From Epiperipatus broadwayi (Eukaryota > Onychophora > Udeonychophora > Euonychophora > Peripatidae), in the NCBI GenBank assembly GCA_028023455.1, contig JAQFVV010000232.1:62001-126000 (forward strand): a stretch of 64,000 nucleotides of DNA. Direction: 5' to 3'. Below the pieces are notes generated by a model that saw only the letters and a program-made list of their open reading frames with translations, was not told where the DNA came from and did not search any database. Both the position numbers and the translations under genes were made by a program. Below are positions 10,940 to 22,112 of the stretch, piece by piece. The stretch's first letter is position 1. Each line of letters begins with the position of its first letter.

Positions 10940-12485
10940 AGATTAGCTGGCCCTGACAGTCTGATTTGAGATGGGATTATGAATGAACCAATCACACACT
11001 CCTCTTTGTTGTTTTTTGAAGTTTACTTGCCATGTTTTCAAATCTTTTTGCCAGGGATTTGCTTGTGGAGGCACCTGGTGCTGCACTGTAACTTTCCATG
11101 GTATCTGAAGTCTAGTCCTCGTGTTAGGCGGAGGGCAAGAGGATATCGTTTCTTCAATCATTTGCTCTGTAGAGACCAGCTCATCAACTTTGCATCTATG
11201 AGGAATCCTCCAGATCTGTCCCCTTTTATACCTCTTATTCAGAGTCTTAAACCAAGTGATCCCTTATACCACAATGAAAACACTGTGGGGGAACTCCCAC
11301 ATTTATGATCACAGAAGATCCACCAAACTCATCAAGGCCTTGTATATCTAAGGGTGATACTCCTTTACCAAGAATGATTTTAAATTTGGCTGTGTTTGTA
11401 AGGACATCTACATCCAGACTTCAAATCTCCCTGTATCCAAAACCTATCACTTTGCCATATGGTTCAAGCAGCATCTGGAGATCTGGTTTGGCAAAGTTCA
11501 TCCCACAGTTTCTATATCACTCATGCATTGCAGCTCATCCAACTCCACATAAACCAGATGCCAACCTACCAGGGTTTTATATCTCAATTTGAAGCCTCCT
11601 TAGCAAAAGAGTTAGAAAATTAGACCATGACATACCGATCATTTGGATGAAATATTATCTTGTATATCAAGATCCAAAGGCGATTTGCCTGAAGAAGGTC
11701 ATAAATGTCCTGTATCAGGAATTGACAATAGTTAATGTTGTCGGTGGTGGAGAGGATGAGAGCACAGTTGTGTTTTTAAATTTGGAAAGACCTCATCAGA
11801 TGAGTATTTATTGAACAATTACATCTGTCATTTATTGCAGGATGTAGTGGGGGACTGCCTTTTGACTTCTTCACTTGTTGAAACTCTGGGAACTTCTCTT
11901 CCAGCATTATATCTTTATTTTCTATATGTTTACAAGCTTTGTCATAAATTTTTCATGAGAAATCTCTGCTGTAGAGACCTGGGAGGAAGAACCCCCAAAA
12001 CCACCCTTTATTACCCCTGAGCACTTTTTCTGCACAGGAAAGCTTTGATGGGTTTTCATTGTAATTAGAAAAAAATTTTGTTTTTGGAATACTTTTTTGT
12101 CCAAAATTATTACCATTCAAATTAAGCTCAGAAAATTCTTCAGTGTGCTTATCTTTGATTTTCACAACTTTAAGATTCTGGGGCTTTTTATTTATATTCC
12201 TGTTATTTGTATGATCTCCCTCTCTCTTCATGGTACATGCAGGCTTATTGAATTTGTTAACAAAAGCCTGTACAACAAAAAAACTCAGTTTTGCAATGTT
12301 AATGGGGACTTTTTTTGACTTCAGTTCTTTATTGCATTCTGAAATAATGTTAATATCTGTCCATTCATTCTCTCCCTGGCTTCCTTGTGTACCAGCAACT
12401 GACTTAAAATTTAATTTTGTTTGTATATCTTTTTTTTCTTCTGAAATCTTTTTATTAGCTTTAGCTTGTTAAATTTTCAATATTT
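10940..12485 (-). pseudogene. LINE-1 ORF1 (RNA-binding/CCHC protein), broken
   Basis: From about 12480 the minus strand has a long Lys/Asn/Ser-rich frame (KANKKISEEKKDIQ... then KREGDHTNNRNINKK...). It is followed after frameshifts by an RRM-like stretch (FAKPDLQMLLEPYGKVIGFG, near 11500), then GVPPQCFHCGIRDHLV near 11290. The CFHC-x4-H pattern is the start of a CCHC zinc knuckle whose last Cys is lost. Plus-strand frames in the same interval (10543-10929, 10979-11592, 12097-12472) are shadows. The role would be binding element RNA in a ribonucleoprotein. Confidence 0.6.
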
Positions 12486-12490
12486 TTGGA

Positions 12491-13539
12491 AAAAAAATTT
12501 TTTGAGGGGCACCACTGTACCATAACTAGTATTAAAGTAAAAGAAAATACGTGAGACAAAATACTAAAACAACTTTTTATTTTGACTGATATAAGCAGTT
12601 ATTTTGAACTTTAATATCTTAAGCAACTAGCCTGGGAAAAAATAATAATTATTGGAACATATACTCCATTTCTTAAGCTGTATTAAGTCAAAATAATACT
12701 CGAAAAAATTGTAATGCACCAATAAAAAACTATTGAGATCAAAAACTATAATACCATTTTTATTTGTCCTATATGAAGATTTTGGTAAACATTTGCAGAA
12801 TTCTATTGTCCCAGAAAGTAAATATAGAGTTGTTATAATACATTGGCTTTGTTTTTGCATAGAATACTAAGAGTTTTTTAAAGATAAAAATAGAAAGTTG
12901 AGGCCAGTTTTAAGTTTTTACCAATACACTTTAGTATACAAAAAGAATGTAAACATTATAGTTAATAAAAATATTAATTTTCAGTCAAAATATTATAAGC
13001 ATAAATTCTTAACATGATAAATTGTTTTTTAATATTTATCTGTCTTGATTAGCTAATCACACTATTTTCTAATTCTAAAATATCAAGCAGAGATTAAACC
13101 CTAGTGTGATGGAATTGATCTACTTGTTGCATCATTGTTTTTATTGATGGATTTTTCAATAGTCAGTAAAGAATTTTATATGTATGAGGAGATTTCATAA
13201 TGCTTAAGTTTCAATGCATCTTTTTTGAAATTTATAAAGATGTTGATCAGCATTTCACCTATCTCTTCAAATTTATTATTTTTAGATTTACTTTATTTAA
13301 ATTTCTTTGAATTAGCATTTAAGAAGTAGCCTCTAATGATAAAGAGATGAAAGAAACAAACAAACTACAATAGATGTGACAGTTTCAGTTTACAACTTAA
13401 TTCTGTTAAAAGAACTTAAACTTCAAATGAGTCATCATATTAACATATATTGCTGACATGGTGTAAATGATTGACTATGCTTGACATTTTTTTAATCAAA
13501 GTTTAGCAATTACATCAAATTTAGTCTCTTTTTTCTCAG
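12491..13539. other. AT-rich spacer between LINE-1 and LINE-2
   Basis: No domain or repeat recognised. The open frame at 12627-12860 (minus) has no coding character. Confidence 0.35.
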
Positions 13540-13746
13540 TGATGAAAGTTTATTCATAAAAATATATATATATAAATACAGTTAGAAAAAGGTTTACAAG
13601 GGAGTGATTATATATGGTAAATTGAAATTTCAGGAAACATGGTAAGAGGCAAAGGATACATGTGAAAAGGGAATGGGAAGTGGAAAGGGTGTTTTAGTCC
13701 AGGCCAGTCTGAAATGCATGTCTTCATTGAGCAAGCACCGCATGGG

Positions 13747-14160
13747 TCACAAACATTTAAATGATTGAGTCCTATGGCAGAGGATGAGAGTTGGAGGATT
13801 GCCCAAGTGTCTGTGAGGAGTGGATGTGAGGCTAGTTTGGTATCTGGTTTTGAGAGAGCGAATTAGGTTCAGCAGCTTTTGATTCACTAAGGGTACTCTC
13901 TGGTCAAAAATAATGTCACATCGGAGCAACCAGAGTGCATAGATGAGGAAAACTGATAGTTTAGTGGTTGCAAAGACCCCTGTTTTTATGGATTCTTGGA
14001 GGTTGAAGAGGGTGTTCCCATGTGAGGAAATGCAGTTGTTGATATGTCTCACTCCAAGCAGAAAGGGACAATTAAGTAGGAAGTGCTGGAGTGTTTCATT
14101 GTCAGTTTTACAGCCCTGGCATAGGGGAGAGATCTTGATGAAACCTCTATGGTTGACCAA
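13747..14160 (-). pseudogene. LINE-2 ORF2 C-terminal zf-RVT-like domain
   Basis: A minus frame of 137 codons contains CQGCKTDNETLQHFLLNC, an exact C-x2-C-x8-H-x4-C motif, with the rest of the conserved tail (LWLLRCDIIFDQRVP) downstream. This motif follows the RT in L1-like and Tx1-like LINEs. All four metal ligands are kept, although the element as a whole is broken. Confidence 0.8.
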
Positions 14161-14259
14161 AAATTGATTTGTGGGAAGGGAGTGAAGGTTGATTTTAAGG
14201 AGGAAATCGAGGAATTTTGCTCAAGGGACCACCTTTTGAATTTGTGGATTAATTGAGCA

Positions 14260-15830
14260 TTAAGTTTGAGGAATGTAGAGGAGACAATGGAGAAGTCTGC
14301 AGTCTGATTGAAAACCTCCTAGTACTTTAGTTTGCCACTGATGGATGGTATAACAAAGCCAACCTTTTGTAGGATGTTGGCAATGAGTGAGGTCCATGAC
14401 CTCGTCCTGCCACTGGAAGGAGGAGTGTCGGGGGATATGATAATGATATGCACAAGATTGGCAGGAAAGTGACTTAGGAGTGTGAGGATAATGTGAGATC
14501 TCTGGATCAGAAAGTGTCGATGGAGTGCAGGCCCAACCCAATGAGGTTTTTAGGAAAACAAGTTTTTTTAGGCAGATGGCCACCACCTTTTTGCCCCAGA
14601 GAAAATGGTTGCAAAGGGAATTGATTTTGGATATAAAGGAAGTTATAGATAGAACAATGGGGATATATGCTATTTTAGGAAACATTAGAAGATTGAGGAG
14701 GATGACTTTCCCATAAAGGGAGAGATAGATGCCTATGATAGCGCTGAGGGTGGATGATATGCTTTGATACAATGCGGTCTGGACTCATACTCTCATGTCC
14801 TTAGGAGACAGCATGAGGGGGTATCCGAGGAATTTGTGTGGCTTGGCATTGATGGTGGAAGGGATTTGTTTACCAGAAGATAGTTGCCAGGCTGCTGATT
14901 TGTTGCTGCTAAATTCCAGCCTGTATGTTTCGGTGTACCAAGTGTGGATCTGTTGAAGCCTGAGGATGAGTGACAGGGAAGGAAGATAACCACATCATCT
15001 ACATAAGCAATGCATTTGATTCTTTTGCCTGGTGCAGGAATAAGGATGCCAGGAAGGTCATGTTTCAGCCTGAGGAAGAGGGGATTCAGAAATGCGGTGA
15101 ATAACAAAGTGCTCAGTGGAGAGCCTGAGGGATAGATATGTTAGGTGTGAATCCAGGAGCAACTTTCCTATCCAGGGTAACTAGGATTTATCTGGACAGG
15201 AGGGCCTCTGGAATGTTCAGGTCTGTGAGGACACCAAGGAGCAGGTCTCCCCTAACAGAGTTGAAGGTTGCCTGGATGTCTAGTTGGACAGCAATAGGCC
15301 TGCCATTTTGAGATCACCTAACATGCTCAATGGTCATCTTAAAGAGTGCAACAGCCCCAAGAGTGGAGCTCCCCTTACAAGCAAACTGAGGCAGAAAGGG
15401 CAGGGAGTATTAATTGTTCCAGTGACTCTTTGATAGTAGACTCGATAAGTTTTATGAACAGAGGGGTCATCAAAATGGGCCTAAGACTCTTGAGTTTAGT
15501 AGGTGGCCAATATTTCTTAAGGAAAGGGACTAATAATACCGGATAGAGACCCTCAATGATGCAAGAATCTGAGGCCAGCTTGTTGATCATGTTGAGAGTG
15601 ATGAGGATGGTGAACTGACTTAGGTGGAAAAGGAGGAACTTGGGGATGGCATGAGGACTGGGGTGGATGTGGTCAGGGAAGCTTTTCAGTTTGGTAAGTA
15701 GCATGGCCTGGGTGATGCCAGAATCAGAGTTGCCATTCAAGGTTGATAGCATTGTGAAAGGAGGGATGTCTGCTTTGAGAAGCATGTGCTTGTAATGGTT
15801 TCTCAAATGAAGTAGCAATTCCTAATCTAT
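14260..15830 (-). pseudogene. LINE-2 reverse transcriptase
   Basis: Three minus frames cover the RT. Frame 15375-15818 has VLLVPFLKKYWPPT and LRPILMTPLFIKLIE (N-terminal motifs). Between 15375 and 15107 the reading continues through stops to GSPLSTLLFTAFLNPLF (motif B). Frame 14793-15107 has IKCIAYVDDVVIFL, with the catalytic YVDD. Frame 14260-14772 has LSLYGKVILLNLLMFPKIAY and HFLWGKK (thumb, L1/Tx1-like). Catalytic residues are kept but frames are disrupted at least three times. Confidence 0.8.
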
Positions 15831-15923
15831 GTAGGATTTTTTGCTGACTTTAATGGATGAGGAGGTGGTTTGCTTCCTGTGGGAACCAAGAGCCCACCCC
15901 AGGTAACTTCTGGTCCAACAATG

Positions 15924-16950
15924 TTAATTTCCCATGTACCTCTGGGTGCGTTTGACTGAGATGTACTCAGCCAAGGCCTTTTGAGCATCACGGTATTGAC
16001 ATTTCTGCTGGATGATGGTGCTAAGGTCTAATGAACCACTCTCCTGATTATTCAGTTGCTCTGAAATTTTGTCCATGGAAGCCAGAAACTTGGGTGGCCC
16101 TAGGGAATTCCAGGTATATTTGTGGATGGCAGCTTGCAGGATTTCCACAAATGCCAACCATGCAGAGATGGGCTCCATTTGAAGGGTATTGATTTTATGA
16201 AAGTATATATAAATTTCTGAAAGCAATGCTATTGATGTATCTTGTTTGTTGAGGAATTGTAATGTTCTTCTGAGGCCAAGGTTTACTGGGGGGTCAGAAT
16301 TAATGTAAAGGGAAAGGTGTAATGCCTTGTGATTTGAAAAAGGTATAGTGTGGAGTTGGGCCGATTCAATCATGAAATGGAGATCAGGAGAGTAGAATGT
16401 TAAATCAATGAGAGTCTGATGCTTGCGGGTGTAGAAAGAGTAGGCGTGGTCTGGGAAAAAGCTTTGACCTCATATTAAGCCCCTGAAGAAGAGACGTAGA
16501 TATCTGTTTGTGAAAGACTGGTAGCCCATATTGAAGTCACTCAGAAGAAGAATGGAAAGTGAGGTGGTAGCTGTGATGTTGTTGATTCAGTGAATAATAG
16601 ATTTAATGAGGGTGTCACTGTCATTGGAGGGCAGATATAAATAAATCAACAACTTCTGAAGTGCCCAAATTGCATCTCCCAAAATAAAAGAGTGAGTGTC
16701 AATATGTATGATGGAAAAGGTGGAGGGAGGGGCACGTTTATTAATGAGGATGGCAACTCCTCCAGCAGAAATCAAGGATGTAGAATATGTGAGTAGACCA
16801 AAGGTGGACAAAGTGAAGTAAATTCTGTAGTTAAAGTGAGTGGACAGTTTAGTTTCAGCAAGGAAGAGGTTGTTGAGTTCAAACCAATGTTTGAGAGTGA
16901 GTAGCATATGGATTGAATTAAGCCCCCCGAATGTTTAAACCAACAACAGA
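15924..16950 (-). pseudogene. LINE-2 AP-endonuclease domain
   Basis: Near 16930 the minus strand reads NIRG then, after a one-base slip in a g-run, LNSIHMLLTLKHW, followed by FLAETKLS and GGVAILINKRAP (frame 16587-16907). The C-terminal end, frame 15924-16373, starts at IPFSNHKALHLSLYIN, where the usual S-D-H is S-N-H. N, E and H ligands are visible and the Asp is changed. Frameshifts separate the parts. Confidence 0.75.
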
Positions 16951-16987
16951 GTTAAACATATGGTGACCTCAAGATGGACATAAGGAA

Positions 16988-17093
16988 TGGAGAACCAGTA
17001 GGAAATTGGAAATTTTATGGTCAGCAGGAATGAACTGGGCTGGAGAACCAGTAGGAAATTGGAAATTTTATGGTCAGCGGGAATGAACTGGGC
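16988..17093. repeat. 53-bp tandem duplication
   Basis: The segment tggagaaccagtagg...gaactgggc at 16988-17040 is repeated at 17041-17093 with a single difference (cagcagg/cagcggg). It lies at the ORF1/ORF2 border of LINE-2. Confidence 0.95.
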
Positions 17094-17170
17094 TGGGAGA
17101 TAGGTGAGGAGTACCATTCTTCCTTCTCCTGCCAGAATTGCACAATGATTCATTCTTGATGTCACTTGAA

Positions 17171-19462
17171 TCACTGTCTGAGAGAAATTTCAGTAGAGGA
17201 ACATGTGAGAGTGTGAAGGGAGGAGGCCAATGAGGTCCAGGTTGAAATCAGAGAATTCTCCACTGCAAGAAATTTTTTTCTTCTACTTTCTGTATGGCTG
17301 AGACGTGCCCTGGGTTCCAGAAGAGGATTTATTATGGTTTCACTGGGAAGGTCAAGGATGGAATTCTGTCTGTCAGAGTTGGTGTCGCTATCAGATGGGT
17401 TAGGGTGTGCATGCTTTTTGTTTGTGTTGGAAGAGCCAGAGTTGGTAGTCTCAGGCAGGATGATTTCTGAGTTTGAATTAATGGACATGTCAAACAAGGA
17501 AGGAGGGTCCTGTGATGGAGCTGTAACCGAGAGTGGTGGACTGTGAGTGAATTCAAAATTATGTGGCCTAGAGGAAGCTGGAGTCTTACTAGAAGGTAAG
17601 ATGGTGGCTGAATGCTGAAAGGTTGTATTGGTAATAGATGGAGGTGAGAGGTTAGCTGAAGGAGAAAATTCATGTCTATTGAAGCTGTGCAGACCACAAA
17701 TGTGGTTTAGGCCATTTTCTTCTGGCAAGAGTTGCATTTTATTAGAGGGCAGTCCTGAATCTTTGCAGGTGACACATTGTGGCCTGATCCCCTTAATCGA
17801 GATGATCAAAGGTGATAGGTTAGCTGCTATTATTGTGGGAATGCTTTCAGGAGAGAGACCTTTTAAGGATGAATTGAAATGAGACTGTTGAAGGTGAGCC
17901 ATTGGTGAGAGGATCCCTAAGGTAGTCAAATGAGGTAACTTGTCTGAGTGCCTCAAGATAGTTCTGTAGGTGCTGCCTTTCCATCCCTATGTGACAGTTT
18001 TTGATAAACCCCTTAAGCATGGTTGGTCTATTGCACTCAGGAACATATTGTGTAAAAATTTGAATCTGTTTTTGAAGGCTTGCCTTTGTATTGTGTTGTG
18101 AAACTCTATTGCCATGTATTGGTCATTGGGAAGGTTGAGGATTTTATGTATACTATCAGTTAGATTGTGGAGTCTAATAAGGTCATAGAACTGCTGTGCT
18201 GGAAATTTGTGGAGGCTGCATTGTAAATGTGTAACTTCCAGAATGACCGAACTGTCACTCTGGTAGCAACGAAGTGACTTGAGGAGAAACTGGAACTGTG
18301 TGGTAAAATTGGCTGAGATCACAGTGTGATTCTCTGGTGTGAGTTGTTTAGTAGGAATGGTGGTTGCTGAGTCATGATTGTTAGGATTGTTCTCATCAAG
18401 GCCCCACAGATTTTGTTTGAATCTGTTTTTGAACGCTTGCCTTAGTATTGTGTTGTGAAACTATTGCCATGTATTGGTCATTGGGAAAGGTGAGGATTTC
18501 ATGTATGCTATCAGTTAGATTTTGCAGTCTAATAAGGTCATTGAGCTGCTGTGCTGGAAATTTGTGGAGTCTGCATTGTAAATTGTAACTGCCAGTATGA
18601 CCAAACTGTCATGCTGGTAGCAACAAAGTGACTTGAGGAGAAGTGGTGGAACTGTGAGGTTAAATTGTGCTTAGATCAGTGTGATTCTCTGGTGTGAGTT
18701 GTTTAGTAGGAATGGAGTTTGCTGAGGTGGCTGAATTGTGATTGTTAGGATTGCCCTCATCAAGGCCCCACATATTTTGAAGGAACTCAGCTTGGCATGT
18801 TTTTTATGTGGTTATATTGGGATTTTTTGGTACAGTGCTAGATGCAGCCTGAGCATAGGAATTAGCAAAGGCTTGCTGTGGGTTTTAGGGAGCTAGTTAT
18901 GGAAGGATGGGTAATAAGGGATCGCTCTATAGTGCAACTGATATTAGTGGGAATAAGGTTGGCAGACTTGGTTGCACTGGTAGATTGAGATGAGGAATCA
19001 TAAGGAACATCATCTTTGGAGTAATTATTAAGTGTTAGGTTTTTAGAGGATTCAGAGATGGCTGAGGTTTTTGCACATGCTTTAGGTTTATTGCCTTAGT
19101 AAATATTACTTACGTAATCAATGTGCATTAAATACATTTATAATTAAGTTTAGGTGTAGCAGGCTGATTTCCCCTCATAGGTGAGTTTTTAATGTTCCCA
19201 GTTTTACTTGGAGCAGCATTATGATTGGTCAGATTAATTTTTTGGGATTGCTTTTTGCTTTTGATAAGGCAAGCCTCAGCCTGTAGGGGAGGAAAATCCA
19301 GAGAGTCTGGAGATTGAGACCTTAAATTAGGTTCTGTTCTGATGGTGACTTTAATTGAGTTTTCTTTGAAATTTAATTTAGGTAACATTTTTGGAAGTTT
19401 GAAGGTTTTTGTTGTTGGGAATTAGGTTTTTGCACAATTTTGCCGCTAGGGGCAGTGGCCAT
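17171..19462 (-). pseudogene. LINE-2 ORF1, broken
   Basis: ORF1 probably starts at the ATG complement at 19460-19462 (MATAPSGKIVQKPNSQQQ), then shifts into frame 19128-19388 (LNFKENSIKVTIRTEP...). The RNA-binding-like part lies in frame 17987-18322 (NDQYMAIEFHNTIQRQAFKN). Frame 17171-17956 continues with IPTIIAANLSPLIISIKGIR and CVTCKDSGLPSNKM. By alignment with LINE-3 this last motif is the zinc knuckle with its His and final Cys replaced (L and M). A Ser/Thr/Pro-rich tail follows. The ~360-bp duplication at 18.06-18.78 kb doubles the RNA-binding part. Confidence 0.65.
18057..18780. repeat. About 360-bp diverged tandem duplication in LINE-2 ORF1
   Basis: The block starting tttgaatctgtttttgaag at about 18059 recurs at about 18418 and runs to 18780, with scattered substitutions and small indels. 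It is therefore older than the 625-bp and 385-bp duplications. It doubles the stretch encoding the RNA-binding part of ORF1. Confidence 0.85.
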
Positions 19463-19474
19463 CTTTAAACTGTT

Positions 19475-19850
19475 TAAAAATATATGATTTAGTCTGTAAA
19501 TTATGCAAGGAAGGAATAGAAAATATTACGCATTTGTTAATTGAATGTAAATGCTTGAAAACAGAAAGGGCAAATATAATGAAGTTATGGAAAAATATGT
19601 ATGAAAAAAGTGATTATACAGAAAGTAGATTATTGGTTTTTATGCTGGGTTTGGTAAAAGATAAGGGGAATTTAGATATAAAGGCTGTAGAGTTGACAAA
19701 GATTATGTTGTGGAAATGGGATGGGGCAGAATATGGGAAAACTTAGACTGGGGAATGTAAAATTAAGTAGCTAACAAGTTTTTCTTGGTATAATTGCTGA
19801 GAGATTCTTGACTTCATTTAAGAAGAAGCTACAATATATCACATCACATG
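19475..19850 (+). mobile_element. LINE 3' fragment (ORF2 C-terminus plus 3' UTR), copy 1
   Basis: The plus strand reads CKLCKEGIENITHLLIEC (C-x2-C-x8-H-x4-C), then KCLKTERANIMKLWKN... and ends in ...LWKWDGAEYGKT with a stop at 19744-19746. About 100 bases of 3' UTR follow, ending ...atcacatgcc. The same end occurs in the copies at 20.70 kb and 62.35 kb. The fragment is 5'-truncated, as is typical for LINEs. The family differs from LINE-1 to LINE-3. Confidence 0.75.
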
Positions 19851-20702
19851 CCAATGTATGGACAGCAAGGGAGGCAATTCAAGGAGAAATGGGATGGTCA
19901 AGTTTTCATATGAGAGATGCAAAAAGTAAAATGAAAATGTTTGGTATGAAAATGTTTGGTAGATTGCAGTGTATGGATAATAAAAGAACAGCCAAAATAG
20001 TATTTAATTGGCTTATGAGTAAAGGGCAGGTAACAAGATGGGTTAGAAAGGTAATGTGATATGCAAAAGATTTGGATAAAGAATTTATATCAGTATATTT
20101 GTACAAAAGATGGGATGATTGTGTTAAGAGGATTGTTGAGTGTTGTAGTAGTAAGGAATGGGATAAAAGAATAGATTTATTTATAAAGAACTGGGAGTTA
20201 GAGAGATGGAGAAATAGTATGGAGAGTAAAAAGACTTTAAATATATGTAGAAATAAACAATATTAGATGTGAGTTAAGATATGATAATAGTAAGGAAAGT
20301 AGTTTATTATTTAAGGCTCGAACAAGAAAAAAAAAGGGTGATTTATTTTGTAAATATGTAAGGAAGGAATAGAAAATATTAGACATTTGTTAATTGAATG
20401 TAAATGCTTGAAAACAGAAAGAGTACATATAATGAAGTTATGGAAGAATAAATATGAAAAAAGTGATTATACAGAAAGTGAATTATTGGTTTTTACGCTG
20501 GTTTTGGGAAAAGATAAAGGGAATTTAGACATAAAGGCCATAGAGTTGACAAAGATTATGTTGTGGAAATGGGATGGAGCAGAATATGGGGAAACTTAGA
20601 GTAGGGAATGGAAAATTAAGTGGCTAACAGGTTTATCTGGGCATAATTGCTGAGATATTCTTGACTTTGTTTAAGGAGAAGCCACAGTACATCGCATTAC
20701 AT
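19851..20702 (+). mobile_element. LINE 3' fragment, copy 2 (longer)
   Basis: Starts just after the 3' end of copy 1. Frames 19808-20059 and 20072-20266 give REAIQGEMGWSSFHMRDAKS, GRLQCMDNKRTAKIVFNW and LFIKNWELERWRNSMESKK, which is the post-RT connection region. After frameshifts comes LLFKART... and, at 20387-20599, the LIECKCLKTERVHIMKLW tail with a stop and 3' UTR. A 15-bp direct duplication (aaaatgtttggtatg) lies near 19935. The family and end point match copy 1. Confidence 0.75.
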
Positions 20703-22112
20703 ACCCATAACTCCCTTCAGGAATGTCAGAAAATTCTGCTTTGGAGTTGAAATGTGAGTCTTTTTAATATCTATAATTGCCACTTTTGAAATTTAAGATC
20801 GAATTTGAATCTTCCATGGTATTTTTAAGCTGCAAGGTTTCGCCACTAAATTCCACTTCCAGTTGAACAGCAATTTTCCATGTCGAATTTGTAATAGTAT
20901 TTTTTTTATCATAACTCTTCTTCCCGATGTAATTTCTTCATGTTTTTTGCATAGTTTTGTAGTTATTTGAGTTCTTCATCAGATTCTGGTGATTTGAAGA
21001 TTTCAGAGAGCCTTCTTTTTGATTTGTTTTTAACATGAAAGTTTCTTTTTTTGATATACCTTGTTTATCTTTATGAAAATTATTATTGTTCCATGATTTA
21101 AAGTCATTTCTATCTTTTACACTTTCTTTTACTTCAATATCTTCATTTCTATTATTTTTCTTCTTGGTTTTTCCTTCTTTGAAGCAACAATGTAATCACT
21201 TTCTAAACTATCACTCTCTGAATATTTCAATATTCTCAATACTTGCTGAGGCTTTTACCTTGGCAGCCATGTGCATTGATTAAAACGTAATATAATTTAA
21301 AAGTTCAATTAAAAAGTTTATAAATTCTTTCAAAACTGGTTTTGTAGTTATTTGAGTTCTTCATCAGATTCTGGTGATTTGAAGATTTCAGAGAGCCTTC
21401 TTTTTGATTTGTTTTTAACATGAAAGTTTCTTTTTTTGATATACCTTGTTTATCTTTATGAAAATTATTATTGTTCCATGATTTAAAGTCATTTCTATCT
21501 TTTACACTTTCTTTTACTTCAATATCTTCATTTCTATTATTTTTCTTCTTGGTTTTTCCTTCTTTGAAGCAACAATGTAATCACTTTCTAAACTATCACT
21601 CTCTGAATATTTCAATATTCTCAATACTTGCTGAGGCTTTTACCTTGGCAGCCATGTGCATTGATTAAAACGTAATATAATTTAAAAGTTCAATTAAAAA
21701 GTTTATAAATTCTTTCAAAACTGGTTTTGTAGTTATTTGAGTTCTTCATCAGATTCTGGTGATTTGAAGATTTCAGAGAGCCTTCTTTTTGATTTGTTTT
21801 TAACATGAAAGTTTCTTTTTTTGATATACCTTGTTTATCTTTATGAAAATTATTATTGTTCCATGATTTAAAGTCATTTCTATCTTTTACACTTTCTTTC
21901 ACTTCAATATCTTCATTTCTATTATTTTTCTTCTTGGTTTTTCCTTCTTTGAAGCAACAATGTAATCACTTTCTAAACTATCACTCTCTGAATATTTCAA
22001 TATTCTCAATACTTGCTGAGGCTTTTACCTTGGCAGCCATGTGCATTGATTAAAACGTAATATAATTTAAAAGTTCAATTAAAAAGTTTATAAATTCTTT
22101 CAAAACTGGTTT
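20703..22112 (-). pseudogene. ORF1-like fragment with a 385-bp triplication
   Basis: On the minus strand each 385-bp unit begins MAAKVKASASIENIEIF, shifts frame to ESDSLESDYIVASKKEK, then shifts again to a run containing VKESVKDRNDFKSWNNN. Beyond the units (20960-20703) a frame reads TWKIAVQLEVEFSGETLQL and later SDIPEGSYGY. The Lys/Ser/Asn-rich composition suits the N-terminus of a LINE ORF1 on the minus strand, but the family is not certain. Plus-strand 65-codon frames (21086, 21471, 21856) are shadows of this reading. Confidence 0.45.
20954..22108. repeat. Three tandem 385-bp units
   Basis: Units start with gttttgtagttatttgag at 20954, 21339 and 21724. They are almost identical; the only difference I noticed is ttttac versus tttcac near 21898. 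The array is therefore recent. The last unit runs to the single-copy border at about 22108. Confidence 0.95.

Larger units (their letters stand above)
6580..12490 (-). mobile_element. LINE-1 of this window: L1/Tx1-like non-LTR retrotransposon, degenerate
   Basis: Reading on the minus strand from 12.49 to 6.58 kb gives ORF1 (Lys/Asn-rich N-terminus, RNA-binding-like region, CCHC remnant), an AP-endonuclease start, reverse transcriptase with YMDD, and a C-terminal Cys motif. A polyadenylation-type signal (AATAAA on the minus strand, 6596-6601) marks the likely 3' end, as in the two other LINEs here. Order and length (~5.9 kb) match a near-complete element. Frameshifts, stops and a 625-bp internal duplication make it non-functional. 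The clade is inferred from the thumb and tail motifs; it could be another L1-group lineage. Confidence 0.8.
13540..19470 (-). mobile_element. LINE-2 of this window: L1/Tx1-like non-LTR retrotransposon, degenerate
   Basis: A second minus-strand LINE, related to LINE-1 and LINE-3, with all domains in order: ORF1 start at about 19462, ORF1 RNA-binding region, AP-endonuclease (16.9-16.3 kb), RT (15.8-14.3 kb, YVDD) and Cys tail (14.1 kb). AATAAA on the minus strand lies at 13549-13554. Its GC content is clearly higher than that of its surroundings. Frameshifts, stops and two internal duplications (about 360 and 53 bp) inactivate it. It ends directly against a different LINE fragment at about 19.47 kb. 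Confidence 0.85.

Noticed and set aside
10543-12472. Several plus-strand open frames of 70-128 codons
   Set aside because: They lie opposite the LINE-1 ORF1 reading on the minus strand, which carries the RRM-like and CFHC motifs.
21086-22053. Three identical 65-codon plus-strand frames with a hydrophobic, signal-peptide-like start
   Set aside because: They are produced by the 385-bp DNA repeat, and the minus strand reads as Lys/Ser/Asn-rich ORF1-like protein; the plus frames are shadows.
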